A DNA stretch of 60,939 nt from an uncultured Angelakisella sp. (GTDB lineage Bacteria > Bacillota > Clostridia > Oscillospirales > Ruminococcaceae), in assembly GCA_910585525.1 (NCBI GenBank), contig CAJUFR010000008.1, positions 1 through 60,939 of the forward strand. Direction: 5' to 3'. The position numbers and the translations under genes are program-made. Numbering within the stretch: position 1 is the first letter of the stretch; each line of letters opens with the position of its first letter. Positions 41,456-49,712 of the stretch are shown here, piece by piece. The notes below the pieces were generated by a model. The model was not told where the DNA came from, searched no databases, and saw only the letters and a program-made list of their open reading frames with translations.

Positions 41456-42209
41456 CGTCCTTCAACTCCTTCCAGATGTGATCGAAGTATTGGCTGAACC
41501 GGGGGTCCCCCCGGCAGGAGAGAGGGGTGCGGTCCGGGCCGAAGTCGATGGTCAGCAACTCCCCCACCCGGGCGGGGCGGCTGGTGAGGATCATCACCCG
41601 GTCCCCCATGCTGATGCTCTCCGGGATGTCGTGGGTCACCATGATGGTGGTGATGCGCTCCCGGCGCAGGATGCGGTAGACGTCGTCGGTGACGGTCAGA
41701 CGGGTCTGGTAGTCCAGGGCGGAGAAAGCCTCGTCCAGCAGCAGAATCTCCGGGCTGGTGGCCAGGGTGCGGATAAGGGCCGCCCGCTGGCGCATCCCGC
41801 CGGAAAGCTGGCTGGGGTATTTGTCCCGGAACTCCCACAGGCCGTAGCTTTGCAGCAGCCGCCGGGCCCGGGCGGTGGTCTCCCCGTCCAGCTGGCGGCG
41901 GACCTCCAGCCCGAAGATGACGTTTTTCCAGATGGTGCGCCACTCCAGCAGGTTATCCTTTTGGAGCATATAGCCGATGCGGGGATCCACCCCGCGGACC
42001 TCCTTGCCATCCAGCAGGACGGAGCCGGAGGTGGGGGGCAGCAGCCCCGAGATGATGGAGAGCAGGGTGGATTTGCCGCAGCCGCTGGGGCCGACGATGC
42101 TGACGAACTCCCCCTTCTCCATGGAAAAGCTGATATGATCCAGGGCGAAGATCTCGCCGTTTTCGGCCTGGTAACTTTCGGTAATGTCCTGCACGCGCAG
42201 CAGGTCCAA
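41445..42209 (-). CDS. ABC transporter ATP-binding protein, SsuB/TauB type
   Basis: A 254-residue ATPase: Walker A GPSGCGKSTLLSII, signature LSGGMRQRAALIRTL, Walker B ILLLDEAFSALD, switch histidine in MVTHDIPE. The start is TTG at 42209 with GAGGTGA 8 nt upstream. First gene of the importer. Confidence 0.93.
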   Translation of the reverse strand: MDLLRVQDITESYQAENGEIFALDHISFSMEKGEFVSIVGPSGCGKSTLLSIISGLLPPTSGSVLLDGKEVRGVDPRIGYMLQKDNLLEWRTIWKNVIFGLEVRRQLDGETTARARRLLQSYGLWEFRDKYPSQLSGGMRQRAALIRTLATSPEILLLDEAFSALDYQTRLTVTDDVYRILRRERITTIMVTHDIPESISMGDRVMILTSRPARVGELLTIDFGPDRTPLSCRGDPRFSQYFDHIWKELKDDGN

Positions 42210-42373
42210 TGTAGCTTCACCTCGTTTCCCTCCGGGCGGCAGAGAAAACGCCCGGGACGGCGGGTCCGGGCGGCCTGCCGTCTCTTTATTCTATGCGGGG
42301 GGCAGGAATGGGTGCGGAGGGCCGGGCGGAGCCGGAACAGGGGGAGACCGGCCCGGTTTTTATGGCGCCGCAC
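42210..42373. other. Leader of the ABC operon and divergent intergenic DNA
   Basis: On the minus strand a GCCCGG / CCGGGC stem followed by GTTTTCTC (about 42243-42274) looks like a weak terminator upstream of the ABC genes, echoing the hairpin leader of the cobalamin operon. A TAGAAT (42288-42293) could be a -10, but no -35 fits. I see nothing else here. Confidence 0.35.
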
Positions 42374-42402
42374 TTGCAAGGCAAATGGATATTGCATATA
42401 AT
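42374..42402 (+). promoter_or_regulatory. Promoter of the toxin-antitoxin operon
   Basis: TTGCAA (42374-42379), 17-nt spacer, TATAAT (42397-42402), 37 bp upstream of the antitoxin ATG. Confidence 0.65.
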
Positions 42403-42438
42403 ATGGGTGGGAGACCAAACAAGAAAGGAGAAGTTGGC

Positions 42439-42708
42439 ATGGCGAACAAGGAGAACATGACGCTGCGGATAGAGCCCGACCTGAAAGCCCAGGCGGCGGC
42501 CCTTTTTAAGTCCCTGGGGATGGACCTGAGCACAGCCACCGGCATCTTTTACCGCCAGGCGCTGCGGTACAAGGGCCTGCCCTTTGAAGTGCGCCTGGAC
42601 GAGCCCAACGAGACCACCTACGCTACCATGGAGGCGGCAGAAAAGGGCGAGGACCTCCACGGCCCCTTTGACAGCGTGTCCGCCCTGATGGAGGCGCTGG
42701 ATGCTTAG
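42439..42708 (+). CDS. RelB/DinJ family antitoxin
   Basis: An 89-residue protein. The N-terminal ribbon-helix-helix (MTLRIEPDLKAQAAALFKSL, then MDLSTATGIFYRQALRYKGL) is the DNA-binding, dimerising part of RelB/DinJ antitoxins. The acidic C-terminal segment would wrap the toxin. GAAAGGAG lies 8 nt before ATG. It overlaps the toxin gene by 8 bp and is expected to repress its own promoter. Confidence 0.92.
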   Translation: MANKENMTLRIEPDLKAQAAALFKSLGMDLSTATGIFYRQALRYKGLPFEVRLDEPNETTYATMEAAEKGEDLHGPFDSVSALMEALDA

Positions 42709-42979
42709 GCCGGGATTTTCGGGGCAGTTCAAACGGGACTACAAGCTGGCGCTGAAAAGGGGACTGGACCCCAAAAAGCTGGAGGAGGTCATCACGCTTT
42801 TGTGCGCGGAAACGCCCCTGCCGGAGCGGTACCGGGACCACGCCCTGGTGAATTCCAGGAATTACAAGGATATGAGAGAGTGCCACATCCAGCCGGACTG
42901 GCTTCTGATCTACAAGGTCGTTCGGGAAACGCTGATCCTGGAACTGATACGGACCGGCTCCCACAGCGACCTGTTTTAA
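42701..42979 (+). CDS. YafQ-type mRNA interferase toxin (RelE superfamily)
   Basis: A 92-residue toxin. Residues matching the YafQ catalytic set are visible: His in YRDHALVN, His and Asp in MRECHIQPDWLLIYK and a C-terminal His in RTGSHSDLF. YafQ cleaves mRNA on the ribosome. Normal length and all key residues present, so it is probably active and neutralised by the overlapping antitoxin. Confidence 0.92.
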   Translation: MLRPGFSGQFKRDYKLALKRGLDPKKLEEVITLLCAETPLPERYRDHALVNSRNYKDMRECHIQPDWLLIYKVVRETLILELIRTGSHSDLF

Positions 42980-42995
42980 AAAAGGAGGTCCCCCC

Positions 42996-43323
42996 ATGCT
43001 CCGCCACCGGTAACCCGAAGCACTACGCCCGGGAGCCGGAGCGGTATTATATCTTTGAACTGCCGGAGGATGAGGACGATGACAGCCGCTGGAGTACCGA
43101 CGGGTTCCTGAGTCTGGGGACCCGGGGGTGTCAGTGGGACTATGGCATCGCCTTGAACGGGAAGCACCGGGGAAAGGTGTTCACCACCGACAACGAGGGC
43201 GGGTTCCTTCTGGAGGCCCGTTATTTTGAGGAGTTTTACCGCTGCTGGTTGGACCGGCTGTCGGATACCAAGCGGTTCCGCCAGGATTTGGAACAGTGGA
43301 CCCGTCATTTTAAGCAGAGATAA
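42996..43323 (+). pseudogene. Broken SMI1/KNR4 (SUKH)-like gene
   Basis: AAAGGAGG and an ATG at 42996 look like a normal start, but the frame stops after five codons. A +1 shift opens a frame of about 108 codons reading ERYYIFELPEDEDDDSRWST, FLSLGTRGCQWDYGIALNG, GKVFTTDNEGGF and FEEFYRCWLDRL, the C-terminal half of SMI1/KNR4 (SUKH) domains. The N-terminal half is missing. SUKH proteins often act as immunity proteins to contact-dependent toxins, so this may be a decayed immunity gene. A truncated gene with programmed slippage is a less likely alternative. Confidence 0.65.
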
Positions 43324-43335
43324 GGAGGACCCCCC

Positions 43336-44982
43336 ATGGACCTGATCATCCACAACGCCAGGATATGGACCGGAGACGCCGCCCGGCCCTGGGCCACCGC
43401 CGTGGCGGTGAAGGACGGCGTCACCGCCGCCGTGGGCGGGGAGGAACTGCTGGAACTGGCGACCCCCGCCACCCGGGTCATCGGCCGGGGCGGGCTGCCG
43501 CTGCTGCCGGGGCTGGGGGACAGCCACCTCCACCTGGGGGAGGTGGGCCGGGGGATGGAGGTGGCCGACCTCTCCGGGGCCTCCTCGGTGGAGGAGCTGG
43601 GGGCCATCCTCCGGGCCTTTATCCGGGAACGGCGGCTGCCCCCGGGGCAGCTGGTGCTGGGCTGGGGCTGGAACCAGGACCGGTTCCCGGGGAAGAAGAT
43701 GCCCACACTGGCCCAGCTGGACGGGATGGCGCCGGGGTATCCTATTTTGATCACCCGGGTCTGCCAGCACATCGCCGCCGCCAATTCCGCCGCCCTGGCT
43801 ATGGCGGGGATCACCCGGGACACCCCCGACCCTCCCGGCGGGGCCATCGGCCGGGACGGGAAGGGGGAGCCGGACGGTATCCTCCGGGAAAACGGGATGC
43901 AGCTGCTGTCCCGGGCGGCGGCCATTACACCGGATGACGCCCGGCGGTGGCTGGCCATGGCGGCGGAAAAGGCCGCCTCCCTGGGTCTCACCATGGCCCA
44001 CAGCGAGGACCTTTGCAGCTTCCCCGGCCTCGGCTGGCGGCAGGTGCTGGACGCCTGGCTGCGGCTGGATGCCGCCGGAAGGCTCCCCATCCGGGTGGTG
44101 CAGCAGTGCCAGTTCCTCACGGTGGAGGAACTGGAGGAGTTCTTCGCCGCCGGGTATCACCCCGGCTGGCGGCAGGGGAAGGTCTCCATCGGCCCCCTGA
44201 AGATCGTCTCCGACGGCTCCCTGGGGGCCCGCACCGCCCTGCTGTCCCGGCCCTACGCCGACGACCCCGCCGCCGGGACGGGGATGGCGGTCCTCCCCTG
44301 GGAGCGGGTGGAGGACCTGGTGGCCGCCGCCCACCGCCGCGGCATGGGGGCGGTCATCCACGCCATCGGGGACGGGGCGCTGGACCGCTGCCTGGACGCC
44401 ATCCAGCGGGCGCGGGAAAGCTGCCCGGAGAAAGCCCCCCGCCACGGCATCGTCCACTGCCAGATCACCCGCCCCGACCAGCTGGAGCGCATCCGGCGGC
44501 TGGGGGTCCAGGTGCTGGCCCAGCCGGTGTTCCTGGAATACGACCTGCACATGGCGGAGGCCCGGGTGGGGCCGGAACTGGCGGAAAGCTGCTACGCCTG
44601 GCGGACCATGGTGGAGGGGGGCATCCCCTTTTCCGCCGGGTCGGACAGCCCCATCGAGAGCATGGACCCCTTTGGCAACCTGTACTGCGCCGTCACCCGG
44701 CAGGACTACCGGGGCCAGCCCGCCGGGGGGTGGCACCCCGGGGAGCGCCTTACCCTGGAACAGGCTTTGACCGCCGCCACCGCCGGGGTGGCCTGGGCCG
44801 CCGGCCAGGAGGGGGAAACAGGGCGTATCGCCCCCGGCTTTTTTGCCGACTACACCGCCCCGGACCGGGATATCTTTTCCATCCCGCCCCAGCAGCTTCT
44901 GGAGGTCCGGGCCTGTTTCACCGTCCTGGAGGGACGGGTCATCCAACCACGAGAGGGGGAACATCCATGGACCCGACACTGA
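43336..44982 (+). CDS. Metal-dependent amidohydrolase, YtcJ-like (amidohydrolase 3)
   Basis: A 548-residue enzyme. LPLLPGLGDSHLHLGEVGRG has the first metal-binding D-x-H-x-H motif. LKIVSDGSLGARTALLSRPY, a GAVIHAIGDGALDRCLDAIQ histidine segment and SAGSDSPIESMDPF (the late metal/catalytic Asp) complete the YtcJ pattern. Substrates of this group are mostly unknown; relatives act on N-acyl or formamide-like compounds. An AAGGAGG site precedes ATG. It leads a run of five overlapping genes ending in a VanS-like kinase. Confidence 0.9.
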   Translation: MDLIIHNARIWTGDAARPWATAVAVKDGVTAAVGGEELLELATPATRVIGRGGLPLLPGLGDSHLHLGEVGRGMEVADLSGASSVEELGAILRAFIRERRLPPGQLVLGWGWNQDRFPGKKMPTLAQLDGMAPGYPILITRVCQHIAAANSAALAMAGITRDTPDPPGGAIGRDGKGEPDGILRENGMQLLSRAAAITPDDARRWLAMAAEKAASLGLTMAHSEDLCSFPGLGWRQVLDAWLRLDAAGRLPIRVVQQCQFLTVEELEEFFAAGYHPGWRQGKVSIGPLKIVSDGSLGARTALLSRPYADDPAAGTGMAVLPWERVEDLVAAAHRRGMGAVIHAIGDGALDRCLDAIQRARESCPEKAPRHGIVHCQITRPDQLERIRRLGVQVLAQPVFLEYDLHMAEARVGPELAESCYAWRTMVEGGIPFSAGSDSPIESMDPFGNLYCAVTRQDYRGQPAGGWHPGERLTLEQALTAATAGVAWAAGQEGETGRIAPGFFADYTAPDRDIFSIPPQQLLEVRACFTVLEGRVIQPREGEHPWTRH

Positions 44983-46004
44983 ACGGGGAGGTCATGTTCT
45001 TTTTGCAGACGGTGAAGGAGCAGCTGACGGAACATTTCCAGGGGCTTTTCCTTTACTGCAAGGAGAACGTGGGTCACCTGATCTGGAACCTGCTGGTGAT
45101 CTTTTTCATCTTCTCCGCCGCCAAGGCGGTGCTGCGGTGGATCTCCTTCCTCACCAGCCGCACCATGGAACGCAGCCACCAAAAGCTGGAGGAGTTCCAG
45201 AGCCGCCGTGTGGACAGCCTGATGACCCTGACCCGCAGCGCCGCCCGGTACCTGATCTACTTTATCGCCCTGCTGCTGGTGCTGGCCCGGTTCGGCGGCG
45301 ACACCGTCCAGAAGCTGCTGCTGGCGGTGGGGAGCATCGGGGGCATCGCCTTCGGCTTTGGGGCCCAGAACCTGGTGAAGGACGTGGTCACCGGGCTGTT
45401 CATCATCTTTGAGAACCAGTTTTCGGTGGGGGATTACATCCAGACCGAGGAGGCCACCGGCACGGTGGAGGCCATCGCCGTACGGGTCACCTACCTGCGC
45501 TCCGCCAAGGGGGACCAGATCATCGTCCCCAATGGCTCTATCGGCCGGGTCATCAACTACACCCGGGGCAGCTACATCGCCGCCATCATCGTCTCCACCG
45601 CCTACGAGGCGGACACCCGCCAGGTGATGGAGGCGATGGAGCAGATCCTGGCCCGGTACGCCGAGGAACACCAGGAGCTCATCGAGGAGCCGCCGGTGAT
45701 CCGGGGCATCGACACCTTTGGGGAGTCCACGGTGGACATCAGCATCGCCTGCCGGGTGAAGCCCATGAAGCAGTGGGAGGTGGAACGGGGGATGCGCCTT
45801 GCCATCAAGGAGGGCTTCGACAGCCGGGGCATCGAGTTCCCCTACCCCCGGATGGTCACCATCCCCTGGGGGGAGCAGGCCGCCCAGCCGCCGGAGGTCC
45901 CGGCGGACAGGAGCGGCTGGCAGCCCGCCGCCACCCTGCCGGAGGAGGACGGCGGGGACCAGAACGACGCCGACGGGGGCGGCCTGCCGGACGATGACGA
46001 CTGA
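44967..46004 (+). CDS. Small-conductance mechanosensitive channel, MscS family
   Basis: A 345-residue protein with a soluble N-terminal stretch, about three TM helices and a cytoplasmic MscS domain. The pore-lining helix is VGSIGGIAFGFGAQNLVKDV, followed by ENQFSVGDYIQTEEATGTVE and IIVPNGSIGRVINYTRGSY, all typical. The C-terminal 40 residues are acidic, Pro- and Gly-rich. It opens under hypo-osmotic stress to release solutes. The ATG at 44967 overlaps the amidohydrolase end by 16 bp. Confidence 0.93.
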   Translation: MDPTLNGEVMFFLQTVKEQLTEHFQGLFLYCKENVGHLIWNLLVIFFIFSAAKAVLRWISFLTSRTMERSHQKLEEFQSRRVDSLMTLTRSAARYLIYFIALLLVLARFGGDTVQKLLLAVGSIGGIAFGFGAQNLVKDVVTGLFIIFENQFSVGDYIQTEEATGTVEAIAVRVTYLRSAKGDQIIVPNGSIGRVINYTRGSYIAAIIVSTAYEADTRQVMEAMEQILARYAEEHQELIEEPPVIRGIDTFGESTVDISIACRVKPMKQWEVERGMRLAIKEGFDSRGIEFPYPRMVTIPWGEQAAQPPEVPADRSGWQPAATLPEEDGGDQNDADGGGLPDDDD

Positions 46005-46022
46005 CAGAAGGGGGGAACAGCT

Positions 46023-46988
46023 ATGAGAGCAAAGGGGATCATCTTCACCGGCCTTTCCGCCCTGCTCTACGGCCTGGCGCCGGTGCTTTCCGCCAAGACC
46101 TACCAGCTGGGCAGCGACGCCCTCACCCTCACCTTCTACCGGGAACTGCTGGTGCTGCCGCTGCTGCTGGCGGTGCTGTGGCGGCGGCGGACCTCGCTGC
46201 GGGTGACGGCAAAGCAGCTGGCGGCGCTGGTGGCGGTGGGGCTGTTCTGCCGTGGGGCCACCACCCTGATGCTGAACATCGCCTACCTTTATATCGGGGT
46301 GGGGACGGCCACCACCCTGCACTTTATGTACCCGGTGTTCGTGGCCCTTATCTGCCGCCAGGTGTTCGGGGAGCGGCTGGGGCGTGCCAGGGCCACCGCC
46401 CTGGCACTGGCCTGCGCCGGGGTGGTGCTGTTCCTGGAGACCGGCCAGGGGGGCGGCAGCGTGGCGCTGGGCATCATCCTTTCCATCGCCTCCGGCCTCA
46501 CCTACGCCTGCTTTATGGTGGCCATGGACAAGACCTTCCTGCGGCAGCTGGACCCCTTCCTGGTGATCTTTTACACCGCCGGGGCGGTGGTGCTGGGGAT
46601 GCTGGCCATCAACATCCCCCTGGGGCGGATCGTCTTTGCCCTGCCGCCCCGGGCATTCTTCTACACCTTCCTGGTGGCGGTAGCCTCCTCCTTCTTTGCG
46701 GTGATCCTCCTCCAGGCGGGGGTGCGTTACCTCAGCGCCACCACGGCGGCGGTGTTCAGCCTGCTGGAGCCGGTAAGCTGCGCCCTGGCCGGGGCGGCCT
46801 GGCTGGGGGAGGGCTTCACCCTGCAAAAGCTGGCGGGGAGCGCTGTCATCCTGGGGGCGGCGGGGCTGCTGGCCTGCGCCAAGCCGGAGGTCTCCCCCGA
46901 TTCCCGGGAGGACCTGGAACTGATGATGTCCGCCGAGGGCTACCCGGACCCGCCGGAGGAGGAAAAACGGGAGGTGCCAAAGGAATGA
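46023..46988 (+). CDS. EamA/DMT-superfamily transporter
   Basis: A 321-residue protein with ten predicted TM helices in two EamA halves (FTGLSALLYGLAPVLSAKTY at the start; GIILSIASGLTYACFMVAMD opening the second half) and an LLEPVSCALAGAAWLGEGF segment near the end, a DMT hallmark. A charged tail of 35 residues follows. Members export amino acids or metabolites. Overlaps the response-regulator gene (ATGA). Confidence 0.9.
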   Translation: MRAKGIIFTGLSALLYGLAPVLSAKTYQLGSDALTLTFYRELLVLPLLLAVLWRRRTSLRVTAKQLAALVAVGLFCRGATTLMLNIAYLYIGVGTATTLHFMYPVFVALICRQVFGERLGRARATALALACAGVVLFLETGQGGGSVALGIILSIASGLTYACFMVAMDKTFLRQLDPFLVIFYTAGAVVLGMLAINIPLGRIVFALPPRAFFYTFLVAVASSFFAVILLQAGVRYLSATTAAVFSLLEPVSCALAGAAWLGEGFTLQKLAGSAVILGAAGLLACAKPEVSPDSREDLELMMSAEGYPDPPEEEKREVPKE

Positions 46989-47683
46989 GCGAGACGATAC
47001 TGGTGGTGGATGACGAGAAGGAGATCGCCGACCTGGTGGAACTGTACCTCAGCAACGAGGGTTACCGGGTGGAGAAGTTCTATGAGGCCCTTCCCGCCCT
47101 GGACTACACCCGGCGGGAGGAGCCGGCCCTGGCGGTGCTGGACGTGATGCTGCCGGACATGGACGGCTTCACCCTCTGCCAGCGCATCCGGGAAAACCAC
47201 CTTTACCCCATCATCATGCTGACCGCCCGGGTGGAGGACATGGACAAGATCACCGGCCTGACCCTGGGGGCGGACGACTACATCACCAAGCCCTTCAACC
47301 CCCTGGAACTGGTGGCCCGGGTCAAGACCCAGCTGCGGCGGTACACCCGCTACAACACTGGCCCCCAGGACGTCCCCCGCCCCGATGAGGCCGTCGACAT
47401 CCGGGGGCTGCGGGTGGACCGGGAGAGCCACAAGTGCAGCCTCAACGGCAAGGAGGTCTCCCTGACCCCCCTGGAGTTTTCCATCCTCTGGCACCTTTGC
47501 CGCCGCCGGGGCAAGGTGGTATCCTCCGAGGAGCTGTTCGAGGCGGCGTGGGGGGAGAAGTACCTGGACAACAACAACACCGTCATGGCCCACATCGCCC
47601 GCCTGCGGGAAAAGCTGGGGGAGCCCCCCAGAAAGCCAAGGTTCATCAAAACAGTTTGGGGGGTGGGGTATACCATTGAATAA
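46985..47683 (+). CDS. vanR: VanR-like response regulator (OmpR family)
   Basis: A 232-residue regulator with receiver domain (ILVVDDEKEIADLVELYLSN; phospho-acceptor Asp in LAVLDVMLPDMDG; switch Lys in DDYITKPFNPLELVAR) and winged-helix effector domain ending PRFIKTVWGVGYTIE. The YPIIMLTARVEDMDKITGLT-like and SLTPLEFSILWHLC stretches resemble VanR of glycopeptide-resistance operons more than general PhoP/OmpR proteins. It presumably controls the vanW-vanG-vanXY genes 4 kb away. Confidence 0.85.
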   Translation: MSETILVVDDEKEIADLVELYLSNEGYRVEKFYEALPALDYTRREEPALAVLDVMLPDMDGFTLCQRIRENHLYPIIMLTARVEDMDKITGLTLGADDYITKPFNPLELVARVKTQLRRYTRYNTGPQDVPRPDEAVDIRGLRVDRESHKCSLNGKEVSLTPLEFSILWHLCRRRGKVVSSEELFEAAWGEKYLDNNNTVMAHIARLREKLGEPPRKPRFIKTVWGVGYTIE

Positions 47684-48836
47684 GCTGAGAGAGTATGGCA
47701 AACAGTTCCGTGACCGCTTCTGGGACCTCTACTACCGCCTGGGGCTGCGCCGGGTCAGTTACAGCGGCAGCCTGGGCAAGCGGATGGTGCTGCAATATTT
47801 CCTTTCCCTGCTGGGGGTGGCGGTGGGGACGGCGGTGGTGGCGCTGCTGGTCAGGATCTACCTGGGCTCCACCAGCTGGTGGCAGGAACTCCCGCGCCTT
47901 TCCCAATTCATCTACTTTTGCTGGCGCGGCGGGTGGCTTTTGGTCGGTGGCATCATAGGCGTCGGGTGGGCCATCTGCACCATCTGCCTGCCGTTCCGCC
48001 CCCTGCGGTACCTGGACCAGCTGGTGGACGCCGCCGAGGATCTGGCCCGGGACCCCAGCCGCCCCATCTACCTGCCGGAGCCGCTGTGGAAGGCCCAAAA
48101 CCATCTGAACCAGGCCCGGGAGAAGGCCCAAAAGGACGCCGAAGCCGCCCGGGAGGCGGAGCAGCGGAAAAACGACCTGATCGTTTACCTGGCCCACGAC
48201 CTCAAGACCCCCCTCACCAGTGTGGTGGGATACCTGAGCCTGCTGCGGGACGAGCCCCAGATCAGCCCGGAACTGCGGGAGCGTTACACCGGCATCGCCC
48301 TGGAAAAGGCGCTGCGGCTGGAGGACCTCATCAACGAGTTTTTCGATATCACCCGCTTCAACCTCACCAGCCTGGCGCTGGAGCCGGAGCGCACCGACCT
48401 GGGCCGGATGCTGGAGCAGCTGGCCAGCGAGTTTTTGCCCATCCTGGGGGAGAAGGACCTCACCTGGGAGGCCCGCATCGCCCCGGGGGTGGAACTGCTC
48501 TGCGACCGGGACAAGCTGCAACGGGTGCTGGATAACCTGATCCGCAACGCCGTCAGCTACAGCTACCCCGGCACCGCCATCACCCTCACCATGGCCCGGG
48601 AGGGGGATGAGGCGGTGCTGACGGTGCAGAACCACGGCCGGACCATCCCGCCGGAGAAGCTGGAGCGTATCTTCCAGCAGTTCTACCGGGTGGACACCTC
48701 CCGTTCCTCCTCCACCGGCGGGGCCGGGCTGGGGCTTGCCATCGCCAAGGAGATCGTGGAACTCCACGGGGGCAGCATCCGGGCGGAGAGCGAGAGCGAA
48801 AGCATCACCTTCACCGTGCGGCTGCCGGTGGGGTGA
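47676..48836 (+). CDS. vanS: VanS-like sensor histidine kinase
   Basis: A 386-residue kinase with two TM helices (about 38-65 and 85-108), a HAMP-like linker, the H-box YLAHDLKTPLTSVVGYLSLL (phospho-His in AHDLKTP), N-box LQRVLDNLIRNAVSYS, and G boxes with GGAGLGLAIAKEIVELHGGS. The H-box is nearly that of VanS proteins. The short extracytoplasmic loop suggests membrane-level sensing. The start is TTG at 47676, overlapping the end of the VanR-like gene. Confidence 0.86.
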   Translation: MNKLREYGKQFRDRFWDLYYRLGLRRVSYSGSLGKRMVLQYFLSLLGVAVGTAVVALLVRIYLGSTSWWQELPRLSQFIYFCWRGGWLLVGGIIGVGWAICTICLPFRPLRYLDQLVDAAEDLARDPSRPIYLPEPLWKAQNHLNQAREKAQKDAEAAREAEQRKNDLIVYLAHDLKTPLTSVVGYLSLLRDEPQISPELRERYTGIALEKALRLEDLINEFFDITRFNLTSLALEPERTDLGRMLEQLASEFLPILGEKDLTWEARIAPGVELLCDRDKLQRVLDNLIRNAVSYSYPGTAITLTMAREGDEAVLTVQNHGRTIPPEKLERIFQQFYRVDTSRSSSTGGAGLGLAIAKEIVELHGGSIRAESESESITFTVRLPVG

Positions 48837-48879
48837 GCCGTAAAACGACCTAAGATCGTATCATGATTTTATCGCATAA

Positions 48880-48922
48880 GATAGAGGATCTGCTTGTTTT
48901 TTGGCAGATCCTCTATCTTTTT
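48880..48922 (+). terminator. Terminator after the VanS-like gene
   Basis: A perfect 14-bp stem (GATAGAGGATCTGC, 48880-48893, with 48904-48917) and a TTTTT run. It ends the five-gene plus-strand unit. Confidence 0.9.
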
Positions 48923-49290
48923 GCATAAATCACACAAAGGAATTTTTAATTTTTTCACGAATATTGGTACATGCTGAAATTTTTTAGCATATTTTGTGTT
49001 GAATCATTGTATGATTTCAGTGGGAGCGTCGTTGCCTTCCGCTGTAGCGTCAGGAAACAAGCGGCTCCCCGGGGTAATGGCCCCGCAGCCGCCGGCCGCG
49101 GGACCGTCCCCGAAAAAACATGCCAAGTTTGGAGGAAAGGGTCGGACATCGCCCTTCCAAGTGAACCACCAGCCGCAGAAAAGAGGGCGGAGGATACCCG
49201 CTCCACCCTCCCAGCCAATCGGAGCAAGTCCCCGTCCCGGCAAAAAACGGCGTCCCCCGGATCTCCCAAACCTGGCAAAAGGAGGTCAAT
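48923..49290 (+). other. AT-rich promoter region and hairpin-rich leader before the Spo0A-like gene
   Basis: The first 95 bases are AT-rich and hold the 15-bp palindrome AATCAT-TGT-ATGATT (49002-49016) and a near match to a Spo0A box, TGTTGAA (48997-49003). The next 270 bases are GC-rich and can form several stems in a row: GGGAGC...GCTCCC, GGAAAGGG...CCCTTCC, GAGGGCGGAG...CTCCACCCTC and GGAG...CTCC with an inner CCGT...ACGG stem, ending at the ribosome binding site. Open frames across it lack ribosome binding sites and similarity. I read it as a candidate structured 5' leader. Confidence 0.45.
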
Positions 49291-49650
49291 ATGATATTGG
49301 GGAAGTCACCGACGGGGAACACCATCTTACATGTTCTGGAGCAGTACAAGATACTGCCCAAGTACAGGGGACACGATACGTTGGTAGCGGCGGTCTACTT
49401 TGTGCTGATGGATAAGAGCCTGATACACAAACACCAGCTGTCCAAAAAACTCTACCCCATGCTGGCGGATAAGATGAAGGTGGACTGGAAAACGGTGGGG
49501 ACCGACATCCAGTACGCCATAAACGCGGGACTGGAGCGGATGGAGCCGGAGGATTGGAAAAGGCTGTACGGCCGGGAGGAGCCACGGAAGTTCGGTACAG
49601 GTGATTTTATCGCCGAAGTCGTGGCGGAGGTGGAGCGGTACAGCAGGTAA
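49291..49650 (+). CDS. Orphan Spo0A C-terminal (DNA-binding) domain protein
   Basis: A 119-residue protein consisting of little more than the Spo0A effector domain. ILHVLEQYKILPKYRGHDTL, AVYFVLMDKSLIHKHQLSKK, LYPMLADKMKVDWKTVGTDI and QYAINAGLERM follow the Spo0A sigma-A-activator/HTH pattern (ILHEIGVPAHIKGY... and A-x-x-VERAIRHAIE in true Spo0A). There is no receiver domain, so it cannot be controlled by phosphorylation. ATG follows AAAAGGAGG. It faces the vanXY-like gene and ends at a shared terminator. Confidence 0.85.
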   Translation: MILGKSPTGNTILHVLEQYKILPKYRGHDTLVAAVYFVLMDKSLIHKHQLSKKLYPMLADKMKVDWKTVGTDIQYAINAGLERMEPEDWKRLYGREEPRKFGTGDFIAEVVAEVERYSR

Positions 49651-49677
49651 CGGATCGATGTTTTTGGCTGGGAGAGA

Positions 49678-49712
49678 GGCCCCCGCCGCCTTTTATGGCG
49701 GCGGGGGCCTTT
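49678..49712. terminator. Bidirectional terminator between the Spo0A-like and vanXY-like genes
   Basis: A 13-bp perfect stem, GGCCCCCGCCGCC / GGCGGCGGGGGCC, with a TTTTAT loop, followed by TTT on plus and CTCTCTCCC on minus. It lies directly beyond the vanXY-like stop. Confidence 0.8.

Noticed and set aside
42210..42300. TPP riboswitch upstream of the NMT1/THI5-like importer
   Set aside because: The leader lacks the conserved CTGAGA and related TPP core motifs; only a GC-rich stem with a weak T-run is present.
48971..49294. Small open frames across the leader of the Spo0A-like gene
   Set aside because: Two overlapping frames are open by GC bias but lack ribosome binding sites and recognisable domains, and they run over a stretch better explained by RNA stems.
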